DNA of 64,000 nucleotides, taken from the NCBI RefSeq assembly GCF_000968375.1, contig NZ_CP009933.1:2232001-2296000 (forward strand), given 5' to 3'. Position numbers and translations under genes: made by a program. Positions 17,015 to 26,711 of the stretch are shown piece after piece. The notes beneath the pieces are model-generated. The model saw nothing but the letters and a program-made list of their open reading frames with translations. It was not told where the DNA came from and made no database searches. The DNA comes from Clostridium scatologenes. Lineage in GTDB: Bacteria; Bacillota; Clostridia; Clostridiales; Clostridiaceae. Position 1 is the stretch's first letter; every line of letters begins with the position of its first letter.

Positions 17015-17902
17015 ATGTATTTACAAGTTAATGATTTATGTAAAAAATTTAAAGATAATATGGCAGTGAATCATATTAATTTTGCATTGGAAAAAGGAGT
17101 ATATGGCCTACTAGGTGCCAATGGTTCAGGAAAAACAACACTTATGAGAATGCTTTGCACACTTCTTACTCCAACTAATGGTGAAATACAATACAATGGA
17201 GAAAATATTGAAAAGCTTAATGAAAAATATCGAAGGATATTAGGTTATCTTCCCCAGGAATTTGGATATTACCCTGAATTTTCAGCAGAAGATTATTTGT
17301 TATATATTTCATCACTAAAAGGATTAAAACCGAAAATAGCCAAAAAGCGTGTAAAAGAATTATTAGAGATAGTTTCATTGACAAAATTTAGTAAAAAGAA
17401 AATCAAAACTTTTTCAGGAGGAATGAAGCGAAGGCTTGGTATTGCCCAGGCTGTAATCAATGAGCCTGAAATTTTAATTTTAGACGAGCCTACTGCTGGA
17501 CTTGATCCAAAGGAAAGGATACGTTTTAGAAATCTTATAAGCCACCTTGCTGAAGAAAGGATCGTGCTTTTATCCACACATATAGTATCAGACTTGGACT
17601 CCATTGCAAAAGAAATTTTAATCATGAAGGAAGGAAGTATTATTGCCCAGGGTGATGTATTAAGTTTGCTCAAACCAATAAAAAATAGTATATGGATTTG
17701 TGAAGCATCATTAAAAGAAGCAGAACAGCTGCGTGCAAAATATGTGGTTAGTAATGAGAAAAACATTGGAGAAGATATAGAACTTAGAATTATTTCTAGT
17801 GAAAAGCCAATTATATCTGCCAAACAGATTACTCCTACACTAGAAGACTTATTTATGTACTATTTTGGAGAGGTGAATGAAATTGCAGATTTTGAAATAT
17901 GA
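17015..17902 (+). CDS. ABC transporter ATP-binding protein
   Basis: 295 residues. Walker A GANGSGKTT, Q-loop YLPQEFGYYPEFS, signature FSGGMKRRLGIAQ, Walker B ILILDEPTAGLDP and the switch STHIVSDLD are all intact; the C-terminal extension of about 80 residues is typical of drug- and antimicrobial-type exporters. It pairs with the permease encoded next, whose start overlaps it by 26 bases. Export of or resistance to a peptide or antibiotic is likely but unproven. Confidence 0.92.
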   Translation: MYLQVNDLCKKFKDNMAVNHINFALEKGVYGLLGANGSGKTTLMRMLCTLLTPTNGEIQYNGENIEKLNEKYRRILGYLPQEFGYYPEFSAEDYLLYISSLKGLKPKIAKKRVKELLEIVSLTKFSKKKIKTFSGGMKRRLGIAQAVINEPEILILDEPTAGLDPKERIRFRNLISHLAEERIVLLSTHIVSDLDSIAKEILIMKEGSIIAQGDVLSLLKPIKNSIWICEASLKEAEQLRAKYVVSNEKNIGEDIELRIISSEKPIISAKQITPTLEDLFMYYFGEVNEIADFEI

Positions 17903-19169
17903 ACTCAAAAAAATTTTTTGTAAAAAAAGTGTGCTAATCAGCTTTTTGGTACTGACTTTTTATCTTGCAACTATGTTGTTTTTTAATATAAAAGGTACAC
18001 CATATATAACATATGTTAACGCTGATGGTACGGATATAAAAGGAATTAAAGCCATAAAGCTGCTTAAAAATAAGAAAATGACATGGAATGGACCATTGAC
18101 AGAGGAAAGAATCAAAAAGATACTAGAAAAAAATCAAGCCATTAATTCCAAAAGTAAATATGCTAGTATAAAAAACGCTGACTCTAACACTAAACTTTCG
18201 AACTCTGATGCTCAACTTTCAAACATGCAGTATTCAGAAAAACAAGAATTTAATGATATTAAAGCTTTGATTTGCTGCTCTTATTCAGAGTTTCGTTCTT
18301 ATGATTACGATTTAATGAATAAGTTAGATGTAAATAGTGCTAATAAATTTTATTCTAACAGAATCAATCAATTAAAAACATGGCTTAAAAGCCAGGAAGC
18401 CAGCCAACTTTCAGCAGGTAAAAAAACATACTTAATTCATTCTGCAGAAACGTTGAATACACCTTTTGAGTATTCTTATGCTGATGGTTGGTCAATAGCA
18501 TTGGAATATAGTGCTGCAGTTATTTATGCTCTAGCATTTGTTATTTGTATACTTCTAGCCCCTATGTTTTCAGTTGAATATCAAACTGGAGCAGCAGCAA
18601 TTCTTCTTTCTACAGAACATGGAAAGAAAAAAGCAATTATTTATAAATTAATTGCAGGATTACTGTCCATTACTTTAGTGTATTTTGTGTTTATGTTCAT
18701 AGCTAATCTACCTATTTTTCTCATGTTTGGAACTGAAGGAGGAAATTGCCCTCTACAGGCTTATATGGGGGGATGGAAAAGCTTTTATCATATAACTAAC
18801 AGTCAGGCATTTGGGATGGTTGTATTATTGGGATACCTAGCCTGCTTGTTTATTGGTACACTTTCAATGTTTCTTTCCTCAAAAGTGAAAAGCTCCTTTT
18901 TTACAATTATTTTGATTTTTTTAATTATGATGGTTCCAGCAATCTTAGATAAGTCAATTGGAGTGCAAGGTATTCTTCAAAAGATTTTAAGTGTAATGCC
19001 GCATCAATTGATGCTTGGTTGGAGATTGATAATAACATTTACGTTATATGATATTCATGGAAAAGTTTTTACTCCTTATGAAATTCTACCATGGTTGTAT
19101 ATCTTTATTATAATTGCTTTATTTCCTTTTACTTACTTGGCATCTCAAAAATATAGAACTAACGCATAA
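17877..19169 (+). CDS. ABC transporter permease (ABC-2-like)
   Basis: 430 residues. One membrane segment at about 18-38, a large polar extracytoplasmic domain of about 160 residues rich in N, S and K, then about five membrane segments. This is the layout of ABC-2 type permeases with an external loop. It overlaps the ATPase gene by 26 bases and starts behind GGAGAGGTG. It is the last gene of the sigma/membrane protein/ABC operon. Confidence 0.85.
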   Translation: MKLQILKYELKKIFCKKSVLISFLVLTFYLATMLFFNIKGTPYITYVNADGTDIKGIKAIKLLKNKKMTWNGPLTEERIKKILEKNQAINSKSKYASIKNADSNTKLSNSDAQLSNMQYSEKQEFNDIKALICCSYSEFRSYDYDLMNKLDVNSANKFYSNRINQLKTWLKSQEASQLSAGKKTYLIHSAETLNTPFEYSYADGWSIALEYSAAVIYALAFVICILLAPMFSVEYQTGAAAILLSTEHGKKKAIIYKLIAGLLSITLVYFVFMFIANLPIFLMFGTEGGNCPLQAYMGGWKSFYHITNSQAFGMVVLLGYLACLFIGTLSMFLSSKVKSSFFTIILIFLIMMVPAILDKSIGVQGILQKILSVMPHQLMLGWRLIITFTLYDIHGKVFTPYEILPWLYIFIIIALFPFTYLASQKYRTNA

Positions 19170-19186
19170 AATATATAATTCATACA

Positions 19187-19460
19187 CACAATTTTGATTT
19201 AATAAAAGCATAATGCAAAGCAAAGCTTGGCAAATTAAGAACTAAGAGTGAATAATTAATAGTGGAGGATGATTTTTAGCTATCGCAAAAAATCTTTAAA
19301 TTTATATAAGCCAGCAATGTTTTGCCTTAGCAAAACGAGCCTTCAAAAACTTAATGAAAGATTTTTTGTAGTGAAACGGAAAAAAATCAACATTAACTAT
19401 TAACTCTTCATTCTTACTTATTAACTATAAAAATCTTGCTTCGCATTTTTTAAAATTGTG
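19187..19460. mobile_element. MITE-like imperfect inverted-repeat element
   Basis: The outer ends CACAATTTT (19187-19195) and AAAATTGTG (19452-19460) are inverted. Inside, a 40-50 bp arm containing TAAGAGTGAATAATTAATAG pairs imperfectly with an arm near 19390-19432. Nested hairpins are present, for example GTTTTGC/GCAAAAC and GATTTTT/AAAAAATC. No ORF of note exists. This is the form of a non-autonomous miniature element or palindromic repeat. It separates the convergent ABC operon and CWB2 gene and may end transcription in both directions. Confidence 0.6.
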
Positions 19461-19540
19461 AAAGTTGGGCATATAGAATATTGTAGTAATTGATCTTTAT
19501 CTGCTTTTTTATAATAATCCTTCTACTTATACATCCTATA

Positions 19541-20962
19541 TTAGTTTTGGATAAATTCTAGTTTATTTATTTGAAGCTTTGTTAAATCATTTTTATTTAC
19601 TAAGAATGTATATACAATACTTACTGATTTACCATCTATTATGTATTCATTTTGATATTTGGCTTCCATTATATTACCTGAACCATCATCTTCCAAAACG
19701 TTTATGTTTATATTTTTTCTATTACCATCTTGTACAGTATTGGCTTTATTCACCATATCCTTAAAGCTGTTCAAAGCAGTAGCAGAAGCATTATAATTTG
19801 CTGAACTTTTGTCTAAAAGGTTTTCTATAACGCTGTAATCTTCATTATAAACGCTATCTTTTAAATTATATATTCTATTAGCCATATCATAAGTAAATTT
19901 TTTACCAGCTTCCTCTATACCATTAATATTTTTAGAAATATCATTCTTTAGTTGAGTAACAGAACTATCGCCTAAAACTCCTGTGCCACCAAATATATTT
20001 ATGCTGCTAGGATTAATATTGAAACCTGTAGCTATATAACTGGATTGTCCATTATTGGCAGCCAATACTAATGGTGCATTCAATTTGTTTTGCAGCGGAC
20101 TTGAAACTAAAGCATCTGGAAAGTTTTCACCAGAGGCCACTATTAAATCCTTTTGAGGATTATACTCTGAATGGTATAAATTCTCTAAAACAACACTGCT
20201 AGTCTCATATCTGTCAAGACCAAACCATCTATCTAAATTTATAAATTTATCTTTTTTTATGGTAGTAATCTGGTCGGATAGTGTTTGTACTACATTATTT
20301 GCCACTACACCTGGTCCACCAACAACAATAATCTTAGAAGGTTTTAATCCTTTAATATATTCCACACTTTGCTGATCTATGCTGTCTTTTGCAGTCATGA
20401 ATACTGGATATCCCAGTTTTGAAACTATATTATTAGCAGATAAAGCATCAGCAAATCCTTCACCTGAAGTAATTACAACTGGTGTACCCTCTGAAACTTC
20501 ACAATTTTGTATAACCTTTCTATTAGTTTCATATCTGTCTGTACCCTGAATTCTATTAATATTATAACCTATATCCTTAATTTTACTTTCTGTAACAGAA
20601 CTAACAACACCAGTACCACCAATAATAGTTACTTTTGTATCACTAGAATATATATTTTTTAAATAATCATAAGTACCTTTATCCTGACTATCTATGTTAC
20701 TTATCAATATAATTGGAGCATTTAATTTCTTTGCTAGCAGTCCAGCACTTAAAGCATCAGGATAATTTTCACCATATGTAACAATTATATTTTTAGGTTT
20801 TTCATCACCTAAAAAGGTCTTACTTGCATTTATTGATGTTTGGTATCTATCTGACCCAAATATTCTCTGATGGCTCACATCAGCAGCTTTTACATTTAAA
20901 AATGTCCCTCCAGCAATTATAGTCGTTAGTAATAAACTCAGCATAAACTTATTTTTCTTCAT
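19541..20962 (-). CDS. Secreted protein with three cell-wall-binding repeats (CWB2) and a C-terminal domain
   Basis: 473 residues. A signal peptide (MKKNKFMLSLLLTTIIAGGTFLNVKAA) is followed by three CWB2 repeats whose starts read RIFGSDRYQTS, RIQGTDRYETN and RWFGLDRYETS, each with YGENYPDALSAG-like and IIGGTGVVS-like parts. CWB2 triplets anchor proteins to wall polymers in clostridia. The last 125 residues (from about FTYDMANRIYNLKDS) form an uncharacterised alpha+beta region, possibly NTF2-like. ATG 20962 is chosen over an adjacent TTG; AAGGGG lies about ten bases upstream. Confidence 0.9.
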   Translation of the reverse strand: MKKNKFMLSLLLTTIIAGGTFLNVKAADVSHQRIFGSDRYQTSINASKTFLGDEKPKNIIVTYGENYPDALSAGLLAKKLNAPIILISNIDSQDKGTYDYLKNIYSSDTKVTIIGGTGVVSSVTESKIKDIGYNINRIQGTDRYETNRKVIQNCEVSEGTPVVITSGEGFADALSANNIVSKLGYPVFMTAKDSIDQQSVEYIKGLKPSKIIVVGGPGVVANNVVQTLSDQITTIKKDKFINLDRWFGLDRYETSSVVLENLYHSEYNPQKDLIVASGENFPDALVSSPLQNKLNAPLVLAANNGQSSYIATGFNINPSSINIFGGTGVLGDSSVTQLKNDISKNINGIEEAGKKFTYDMANRIYNLKDSVYNEDYSVIENLLDKSSANYNASATALNSFKDMVNKANTVQDGNRKNININVLEDDGSGNIMEAKYQNEYIIDGKSVSIVYTFLVNKNDLTKLQINKLEFIQN

Positions 20963-21047
20963 CAATTTAAATCCCCTTTTTTAAATTAATTTGTACTACT
21001 AACTCCAACATATATGTCAATTTTTCAATCAAATCAACAAAAATTAG

Positions 21048-21085
21048 AGCCTTTAAAAAAACATTATCATAAGTTGTTAAAGGCT
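21048..21085 (-). repeat. Hairpin in the leader of the CWB2 gene
   Basis: AGCCTTTAA and TTAAAGGCT form a perfect 9-bp stem around a 20-base loop, about 85 bases upstream of the CWB2 start codon. A short T-stretch follows in the transcribed direction after a few bases. It may be a leader attenuator or UTR structure. It does not match any riboswitch class I know. Confidence 0.45.
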
Positions 21086-21164
21086 GAAAGACTTTATTAT
21101 TGTTAGCTCTGCCATTATTGACGGTATCTTTCAAAAAATAGCAATTCAAATCCCTATCATTTAT

Positions 21165-21197
21165 AAAAAAATGTGATGAAATTCACCACATTTTTTT
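21165..21197 (-). terminator. Terminator of the purine salvage operon
   Basis: A-run, ATGTG stem extended by TGAA/TTCA with one mismatch, CACAT, then seven T. It lies about 40 bases after the nucleoside phosphorylase stop and is symmetrical enough to work in both directions. Confidence 0.8.
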
Positions 21198-21235
21198 ATC
21201 AGTTTCTATTTTCTTTATATAACTAATTAAATTGT

Positions 21236-21982
21236 TTACTTTCCATTCTTTGCTATTTTAACCATTGCATTTACAGCAATATTAATTGTCTTCTTTTCAG
21301 CTTCCCAGTATAATTTGTCCTTTTCCTCAAGGGTTAGCTGATGTTTCTTAATAATATTTGAATCTGTACCAACTATTGCTCCTGCTTTAAGTCCTCTTTT
21401 AGCAGCAACAATAAATACAGTGGCACATTCCATTTCTGAAACAGCTACTTGTGTATTTAGTAATTGTTCATTCAAGTCTTTATTTTGCATATAATATGCA
21501 TCTCTTGATAAACTCATACCAACATAACATTCTTCCTTTAAATATTCCCTTCCAGCTTCTAAAAGGCAATTTGTTATAGCTAAATCCGCAACTGCTGGAT
21601 ATATATCTGGAAGATATTCCTTACTTGTACCCTCTCCCCTAACTGCTGCATTTACAACTACTGCACTTCCAACAGGAATATTTTCTCTTCTACCTCCTGC
21701 TGAACCTACTCTTACAAAAGTATGAGCACCTAATCTTGAAAGTTCCTCCATAGCAATTGCTGTTGAAGCTCCTCCAATTCCTGTTGAACACACACTTAAT
21801 TTAACTCCATCTTTAATTCCAGTATATACAACATATTCTCTATTTTCAGCCATCTTTTCATAGCTGTCAAATTTTTCTGCTATTCTTTTTGCCCTTGCAG
21901 GATCACCAGGGATTAAAACATATTCTGCTACATCTCCCTTTTTGCATCTTATATGTTTTTGTAATGTTTCATCGTATACCAT
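21236..21982 (-). CDS. Nucleoside phosphorylase, PNP/UDP family (uridine phosphorylase-like)
   Basis: 248 residues, the length of hexameric uridine/purine phosphorylases. Motifs: phosphate-binding GDPARAKRIA, STGIGGASTAIAMEELSRLGAHTFVRVGSAGG, the ribose-binding SEMECATVF and a base-site GTDSN. It splits a nucleoside with phosphate into free base and ribose 1-phosphate. Sequence looks closer to Udp than to DeoD, but the neighbouring adenine deaminase and importer point to nucleoside salvage in general; substrate is not certain. Its start lies two bases after the adenine deaminase stop behind GGAGG. Confidence 0.88.
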   Translation of the reverse strand: MVYDETLQKHIRCKKGDVAEYVLIPGDPARAKRIAEKFDSYEKMAENREYVVYTGIKDGVKLSVCSTGIGGASTAIAMEELSRLGAHTFVRVGSAGGRRENIPVGSAVVVNAAVRGEGTSKEYLPDIYPAVADLAITNCLLEAGREYLKEECYVGMSLSRDAYYMQNKDLNEQLLNTQVAVSEMECATVFIVAAKRGLKAGAIVGTDSNIIKKHQLTLEEKDKLYWEAEKKTINIAVNAMVKIAKNGK

Positions 21983-21984
21983 TT

Positions 21985-23703
21985 TTATTCCTCCACAAAT
22001 ATATCTACAATTCTGTTTTCATTTAGTTTAATTAATCCTTTATCAGTTATCTTTAAAAGCGGGCTTACTGGCAAACTATTGGTGCTAAATGACATAATAG
22101 GATTGTAATGCTTGTATCCTAAATATCTCATAGCATCTGTTACTTCTTTTAACTCTTTTCCTATGCTTTTCATATTTTTATCTGAAAGTATTCCACCTAT
22201 TGGAAGGTCTATTTTAGCAAGCATTTTACAATCTGAAGCAGCACAATAACCACCCTGGCTATCTATTATGGAATTTACCACACATACTATATCCCTAGCA
22301 TTTTTACCAACAACAATAATATTATGATGATCATGAGCATAAGAGGCTGCAACAGCACCTTTTTCAATTGTATCTCCTGTAGCTAAACCAAAACCTATAT
22401 TTTGATTTTTACCATATCTTTCCATTACAGCAATAAGGCAATACTCTGAGTTTTCCCATTGAAGATAACCATCCTTTACAGCTACTTTACCAATTATTTC
22501 ATCTGTAAATGTACTTCCATCCTGAATCTTTATAACTCTACATTTAACACTTCCATTATTTATTTTAGCCTTAATCCTTAACATATCTTCATTTATTTTA
22601 TTTAACTTAATCGAGTTATAAAATTTTTCAGGAAAGGTCTTTGGTATTTTATCTTCAATAACTTTATCATCATTGCTATACACTTGTTTGCCTTTTTTAA
22701 ATACTTTATCTATTTTGAAATTATTTAAATCCTTTAGCATAATAAAATCAGCTAATTTGCCTGGTGCAATACTTCCTCTATCAAAGAAATTCATTCTTCT
22801 TGCTGGTGTATACGTAGCACAATAAATTGCATTTTCAGGACTCATACCCATGTTTATTGCTTTTTTAATATGCTTATTTAAATGTCCTTCATTAATAAGC
22901 ACATCTGCCATACAATCATCTGTAACAAAGGCAAAATGCTCATATAAACTATTTTCAATCAAGTAATCCATAACTGGCTTAATCATTGATTTTTCCTGTA
23001 TTTGAATGAACATACCATTTTTTATTCTATCTTCCATACCGCATACAGTCTGCTGTGTGTGGTCAGATGTAACTCCAGAAAAAATCAATTTAGAAAGCTC
23101 CAATCCTCTAATTCTTGGGCAATGCCCTTCAATTGGACGCAGTGGATACTTTTCTTTAAAGTACTTGATAATTTTATTTATTTTTTTATCTTCACTATTT
23201 ATTACATCAAAATAGTTCATAACTTCCCCAAGACATATAACCTTCTTATTATTCATTAATTCTTCAACTTCGTCAATTCCAATTTCTCCACCTGTTGTTT
23301 CATATTCACTGGAGGTAGATGGAACTGAACTTGGCACTCCATAAAAAATATCTACTTCAGCATCTTCTCCTGATTTTATCATTTCCAAAATGCCTTCTAT
23401 ACCAAAAACATTAGCCATTTCATGAGGTTCTGAAACTATTGTAGTTACACCATTTTTAATAATTTCTTTTGAAAATGCAATGGGTGTTGCCATTGAACTT
23501 TCAATATGCATATGTATATCTATTAGTCCTGGAATTATGTACATTTCTTTAGCATCAATAATTTTTTCCGCCTCAATATGAAATTCTTCACTGCAGCCAA
23601 TATATATGAATTTATCTCCCATCACAGCAATATCGCTGGAAAAGAACTTTTTGAAACATGAATTATAAACTTTTCCATTCTTAACTAGTAAATCCACCTT
23701 CAT
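21985..23703 (-). CDS. ade: Adenine deaminase
   Basis: 572 residues, standard for the Ade amidohydrolase family. Metal-binding IDIHMHIESS, the GEVMNYFDVI segment, the EGHCPR histidine, SDHTQQT and TDDCMADVL are visible, followed by ATYTPARRM and the C-terminal domain with SYAHDHHNI and SDCKMLAKI. It hydrolyses adenine to hypoxanthine and ammonia. The upstream site is weak (GAAAGAGTTG), and translation probably continues from the preceding transporter genes. It shares the operon with a nucleoside phosphorylase. Confidence 0.95.
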   Translation of the reverse strand: MKVDLLVKNGKVYNSCFKKFFSSDIAVMGDKFIYIGCSEEFHIEAEKIIDAKEMYIIPGLIDIHMHIESSMATPIAFSKEIIKNGVTTIVSEPHEMANVFGIEGILEMIKSGEDAEVDIFYGVPSSVPSTSSEYETTGGEIGIDEVEELMNNKKVICLGEVMNYFDVINSEDKKINKIIKYFKEKYPLRPIEGHCPRIRGLELSKLIFSGVTSDHTQQTVCGMEDRIKNGMFIQIQEKSMIKPVMDYLIENSLYEHFAFVTDDCMADVLINEGHLNKHIKKAINMGMSPENAIYCATYTPARRMNFFDRGSIAPGKLADFIMLKDLNNFKIDKVFKKGKQVYSNDDKVIEDKIPKTFPEKFYNSIKLNKINEDMLRIKAKINNGSVKCRVIKIQDGSTFTDEIIGKVAVKDGYLQWENSEYCLIAVMERYGKNQNIGFGLATGDTIEKGAVAASYAHDHHNIIVVGKNARDIVCVVNSIIDSQGGYCAASDCKMLAKIDLPIGGILSDKNMKSIGKELKEVTDAMRYLGYKHYNPIMSFSTNSLPVSPLLKITDKGLIKLNENRIVDIFVEE

Positions 23704-23769
23704 CTTTTATCAACTCTTTCTAATTTCATTGATGCTAAAGAGCATACACTCTTTAACATCATGTTTATT

Positions 23770-24834
23770 CTATTTTGATAACTCAGCATTCCATTTATCA
23801 ATTATGCCAGCTTTAGCACTGTTATATTGTTTCCAATCAATAACCTTTAAATTATTGATAATATCTTTGCCATATGTTAAGCCTTTTGCTTGATCTGCTG
23901 TTAAAGTAACTTTTTCATTTACAGGTGAATCAATTTTGTCTACTGCATTTGCCTTTTGAACTTGTTCACTTAAACACCAATCTATAAATTTTTCAGCAAG
24001 TTCCTTGTTTTTTGAACCCTTAACAATATTTATAGTATTAAGATTTGCATAGTTGCCATCCTTAAGATCTGCCCACTGTGCTGTTGGTACTGCTTCCTTA
24101 ATTTTTGCAAATACGAAATCCTGTGCAACACCAGCAGCTATTTCTCCCTGTGAAAACATATTTACAAAATCTGATGACTTGCTGTATGTCTTAAGTATAT
24201 TTGGTTTTAAAGCAGAAATTTCTTTAAATGCACCATCTGTACTGCTGCTTAATTTAACTCCAGACTTATTTGCAGCTACTTCCATCAATGCTGGGCCTGC
24301 TGTTGAATTTATTTCAGCTACAGAAACCTTTCCTTTTAAATCAGCTCTCCAAAGATCACTCCAGGATGTTATTGGTGTAGTTACAGTTTTAGTATCATAA
24401 ACTATACCTGTTCTATTAATTGTATATGCTGGACCATATCCATCTCCAATTGTTGATTTGGCAACAGGATAAATATTTTTTACATTAGGTATTTTAGCTT
24501 GGTCTATTTTTTCAAATAATCCCTTTTGAATTCCCTGCATTGAATATGAATCAGCAAGATATATTACATCTACTGAACCAGGCATGGATTGAATTTTATT
24601 CAACCTTTCATCATTATTTCCAACTTCGAGTACAATTTTGCAATTGTTTGCTTTTTCAAATGGCTCAATAACATTTTTCTTAAGCTTGTCCTCATTATAC
24701 CCCCAGGTTGATACAACTAACTTCGCAGGTTCTTTACTTGAGCTGTTTCCTTGCGATGTTGTGCTATTTCCACATCCTCCTACTGCAAAAGATAAAGTTA
24801 AAACAGTTGCTAAAAGACAACTTAATTTTTTCAT
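23770..24834 (-). CDS. ABC transporter substrate-binding lipoprotein (PotD-like, family 1)
   Basis: 354 residues. Lipoprotein signal with lipobox AVGGC (Cys21), a serine-rich linker, then a periplasmic-binding fold beginning LVVSTWGYNEDKLKKNVIEPFEKANNC, as in spermidine/putrescine- and iron-type binding proteins. It captures the substrate for the two permeases and ATPase encoded upstream. The usual PotD ligands are polyamines, but co-transcription with adenine deaminase and a nucleoside phosphorylase suggests a purine-type ligand (inference). Start behind GGAGG. Confidence 0.88.
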   Translation of the reverse strand: MKKLSCLLATVLTLSFAVGGCGNSTTSQGNSSSKEPAKLVVSTWGYNEDKLKKNVIEPFEKANNCKIVLEVGNNDERLNKIQSMPGSVDVIYLADSYSMQGIQKGLFEKIDQAKIPNVKNIYPVAKSTIGDGYGPAYTINRTGIVYDTKTVTTPITSWSDLWRADLKGKVSVAEINSTAGPALMEVAANKSGVKLSSSTDGAFKEISALKPNILKTYSKSSDFVNMFSQGEIAAGVAQDFVFAKIKEAVPTAQWADLKDGNYANLNTINIVKGSKNKELAEKFIDWCLSEQVQKANAVDKIDSPVNEKVTLTADQAKGLTYGKDIINNLKVIDWKQYNSAKAGIIDKWNAELSK

Positions 24835-24849
24835 AATAATACCTCCAAT

Positions 24850-25908
24850 TTAAACTAATACTATTCTTTCTTTAGAAAAGTACATTTTAATTTTTTCTCC
24901 ATTTTCATAATGCTTGTCAGTATTGTCATTTACAAGCATAGTTCCTTCTTCTGTGTCAACCATATATTGATATTCTTTACCTAAAAAAGTACTTATTTTA
25001 ACTGTTCCAGATAAAACATTGTTTTTTCTTTCATCTCCCTCCGCAATTATTTCTATATCTTCAGGTCTTATAGCTCCTTTATAGTTCTTTATATCCTTCT
25101 TTATACTGTCATTTTCCACTTCAAAGCTATTTCCTGATTTAGATTCAAATATCTTTTTATCTGCTTCTTCTGCTTTTATATTGAATTCAATAAAGTTTTC
25201 ATATCCCACAAACCTTGCAACAAATTCTGTTAAAGGATTTTTATATATGTTTTGTGGAGAATCAAGCTGCTCTATAACTCCTCCATTCATAACAGCTACC
25301 TTGTCAGAAATGGAAAAACACTCTTCTTGATCATGCGTTACATATATGCTAGTAATACCAAGCTCCTGCTGAATTCTTCTTATTTCAACTCTCATAGTAA
25401 CTCTCAACTTTGCATCCAAATTACTTAAAGGTTCATCAAATAACAACAAATCCGGTTTTATAACAAGGGATCTTGCCAGGGCAACTCTTTGTCTTTGACC
25501 ACCAGAAAGCTCCTTTGGTAGCCTATCTGCAAGATCTTTAAGTCCAACTACCTCTATAATTTCATTAACTCTTTTTGTTATTTCATCCTTACTGATTTTT
25601 CTAATCTTAAGACCAAAGGCTACATTATCAAATACAGTTAAATGTGGAAACAATGCATAGCTTTGAAAAACAAAGCCAAAGTTTCTCTTATGTACTGGAA
25701 TCTTTGTATAATTTTGTCCGTTAAATAAAAAATCGCCCTCTTTAATATCATTAAATCCAGCTATAGTTCTTAAAGTAGTTGTTTTCCCACATCCGCTTGG
25801 ACCTAATAATGATACTAATTCTCCTTTTTCAACTGACAAGTTTAAGTTTTTTAATATTACATTTGAATCATATGCTACTTTTATATTATTTAAAGTTAAT
25901 AAACTCAT
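24850..25908 (-). CDS. ABC transporter ATP-binding protein (PotA-like)
   Basis: 352 residues. Walker A GPSGCGKTT, Q-loop VFQSYALFPHLTV, signature LSGGQRQRVALARSL, Walker B LLLFDEPLSNLDA, switch VTHDQEE, and a C-terminal TOBE domain with IRPEDIEI. This is the CUT1/Pot-type importer ATPase with regulatory domain. It lies between the second permease and binding-protein genes, behind AGGAGG. Confidence 0.93.
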   Translation of the reverse strand: MSLLTLNNIKVAYDSNVILKNLNLSVEKGELVSLLGPSGCGKTTTLRTIAGFNDIKEGDFLFNGQNYTKIPVHKRNFGFVFQSYALFPHLTVFDNVAFGLKIRKISKDEITKRVNEIIEVVGLKDLADRLPKELSGGQRQRVALARSLVIKPDLLLFDEPLSNLDAKLRVTMRVEIRRIQQELGITSIYVTHDQEECFSISDKVAVMNGGVIEQLDSPQNIYKNPLTEFVARFVGYENFIEFNIKAEEADKKIFESKSGNSFEVENDSIKKDIKNYKGAIRPEDIEIIAEGDERKNNVLSGTVKISTFLGKEYQYMVDTEEGTMLVNDNTDKHYENGEKIKMYFSKERIVLV

Positions 25909-25925
25909 TTCCCATCCTCCTAAAA

Positions 25926-26711
25926 TTACTTGGCGAAGAAGCTTAAGCCTAGTGTCTTTTCTACTATAAACATTAAAACAGCAGTCATTGCCATAAGTAT
26001 TACTGAAAGTGCTGCTACAGTGGGATCAAAATAGTATTCAACATAACTCATCATTTGTATTGGCAAAGTACTTATTCCAGGACCAGTTAAAAATACTGAT
26101 ATAGGAACATTATTAAATGAGTTAATGAAAGCAAGAATAAATGCTGCTATTATTCCTGATGTTACATTTGGCATAACAACAAGGAAGAAGGTCTTAAGTC
26201 TACTTGCTCCAAGGCTGATTGCTGCTTCTTCAATAGAATAATCAAAGCTCTCAAGACTTGATGAAACAACTCTTATTATATAAGGAAGAATTGTAACAGT
26301 ATGTCCTAAAAGTAAACTAGGAAACAAAGGAAGCTTGTTCACAATTACTAAAAATTCTAAAAGTGAAAAACCTAAAACTATTCCTGGAACAATAACTGGA
26401 GATAAAAATAAATTTTGTAATATTCCTTTTCCCTTAAAATCATATCTACTTAAAACATAAGCAGCTGGAATACCAATTAAAAGTGCTATGAAAGTTCCAA
26501 TAACTGCTACTTCCATACTTATTTTGAAGGTCTTCATAAACATTTCAACTTGAAAAATATTCTGAACCCATCTTAAAGAAAATCCATCTGGTGGAAACTT
26601 TAAATATTCATTAGTTCCAAAAGCCGCAACACTCATAATTATAAGTGGAGCTAAAAGAAAAATGTAAACCAATGTAGTAACAAATATTAAAAAACCATTT
26701 TTTCTTTTCAT
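25926..26711 (-). CDS. ABC transporter permease (PotC-like)
   Basis: 261 residues, six membrane segments, with the EAA loop EEAAISLGASRLKTFFLVVMP that docks on the ATPase. It forms the importer channel with the permease encoded just upstream; the ATG shares one base with that gene's stop codon. Confidence 0.92.
   Translation of the reverse strand: MKRKNGFLIFVTTLVYIFLLAPLIIMSVAAFGTNEYLKFPPDGFSLRWVQNIFQVEMFMKTFKISMEVAVIGTFIALLIGIPAAYVLSRYDFKGKGILQNLFLSPVIVPGIVLGFSLLEFLVIVNKLPLFPSLLLGHTVTILPYIIRVVSSSLESFDYSIEEAAISLGASRLKTFFLVVMPNVTSGIIAAFILAFINSFNNVPISVFLTGPGISTLPIQMMSYVEYYFDPTVAALSVILMAMTAVLMFIVEKTLGLSFFAK

Noticed and set aside
20967..21149. 60-codon frame upstream of the CWB2 gene
   Set aside because: It lies in the leader with a hairpin and has no convincing start site; I read this stretch as untranslated leader.
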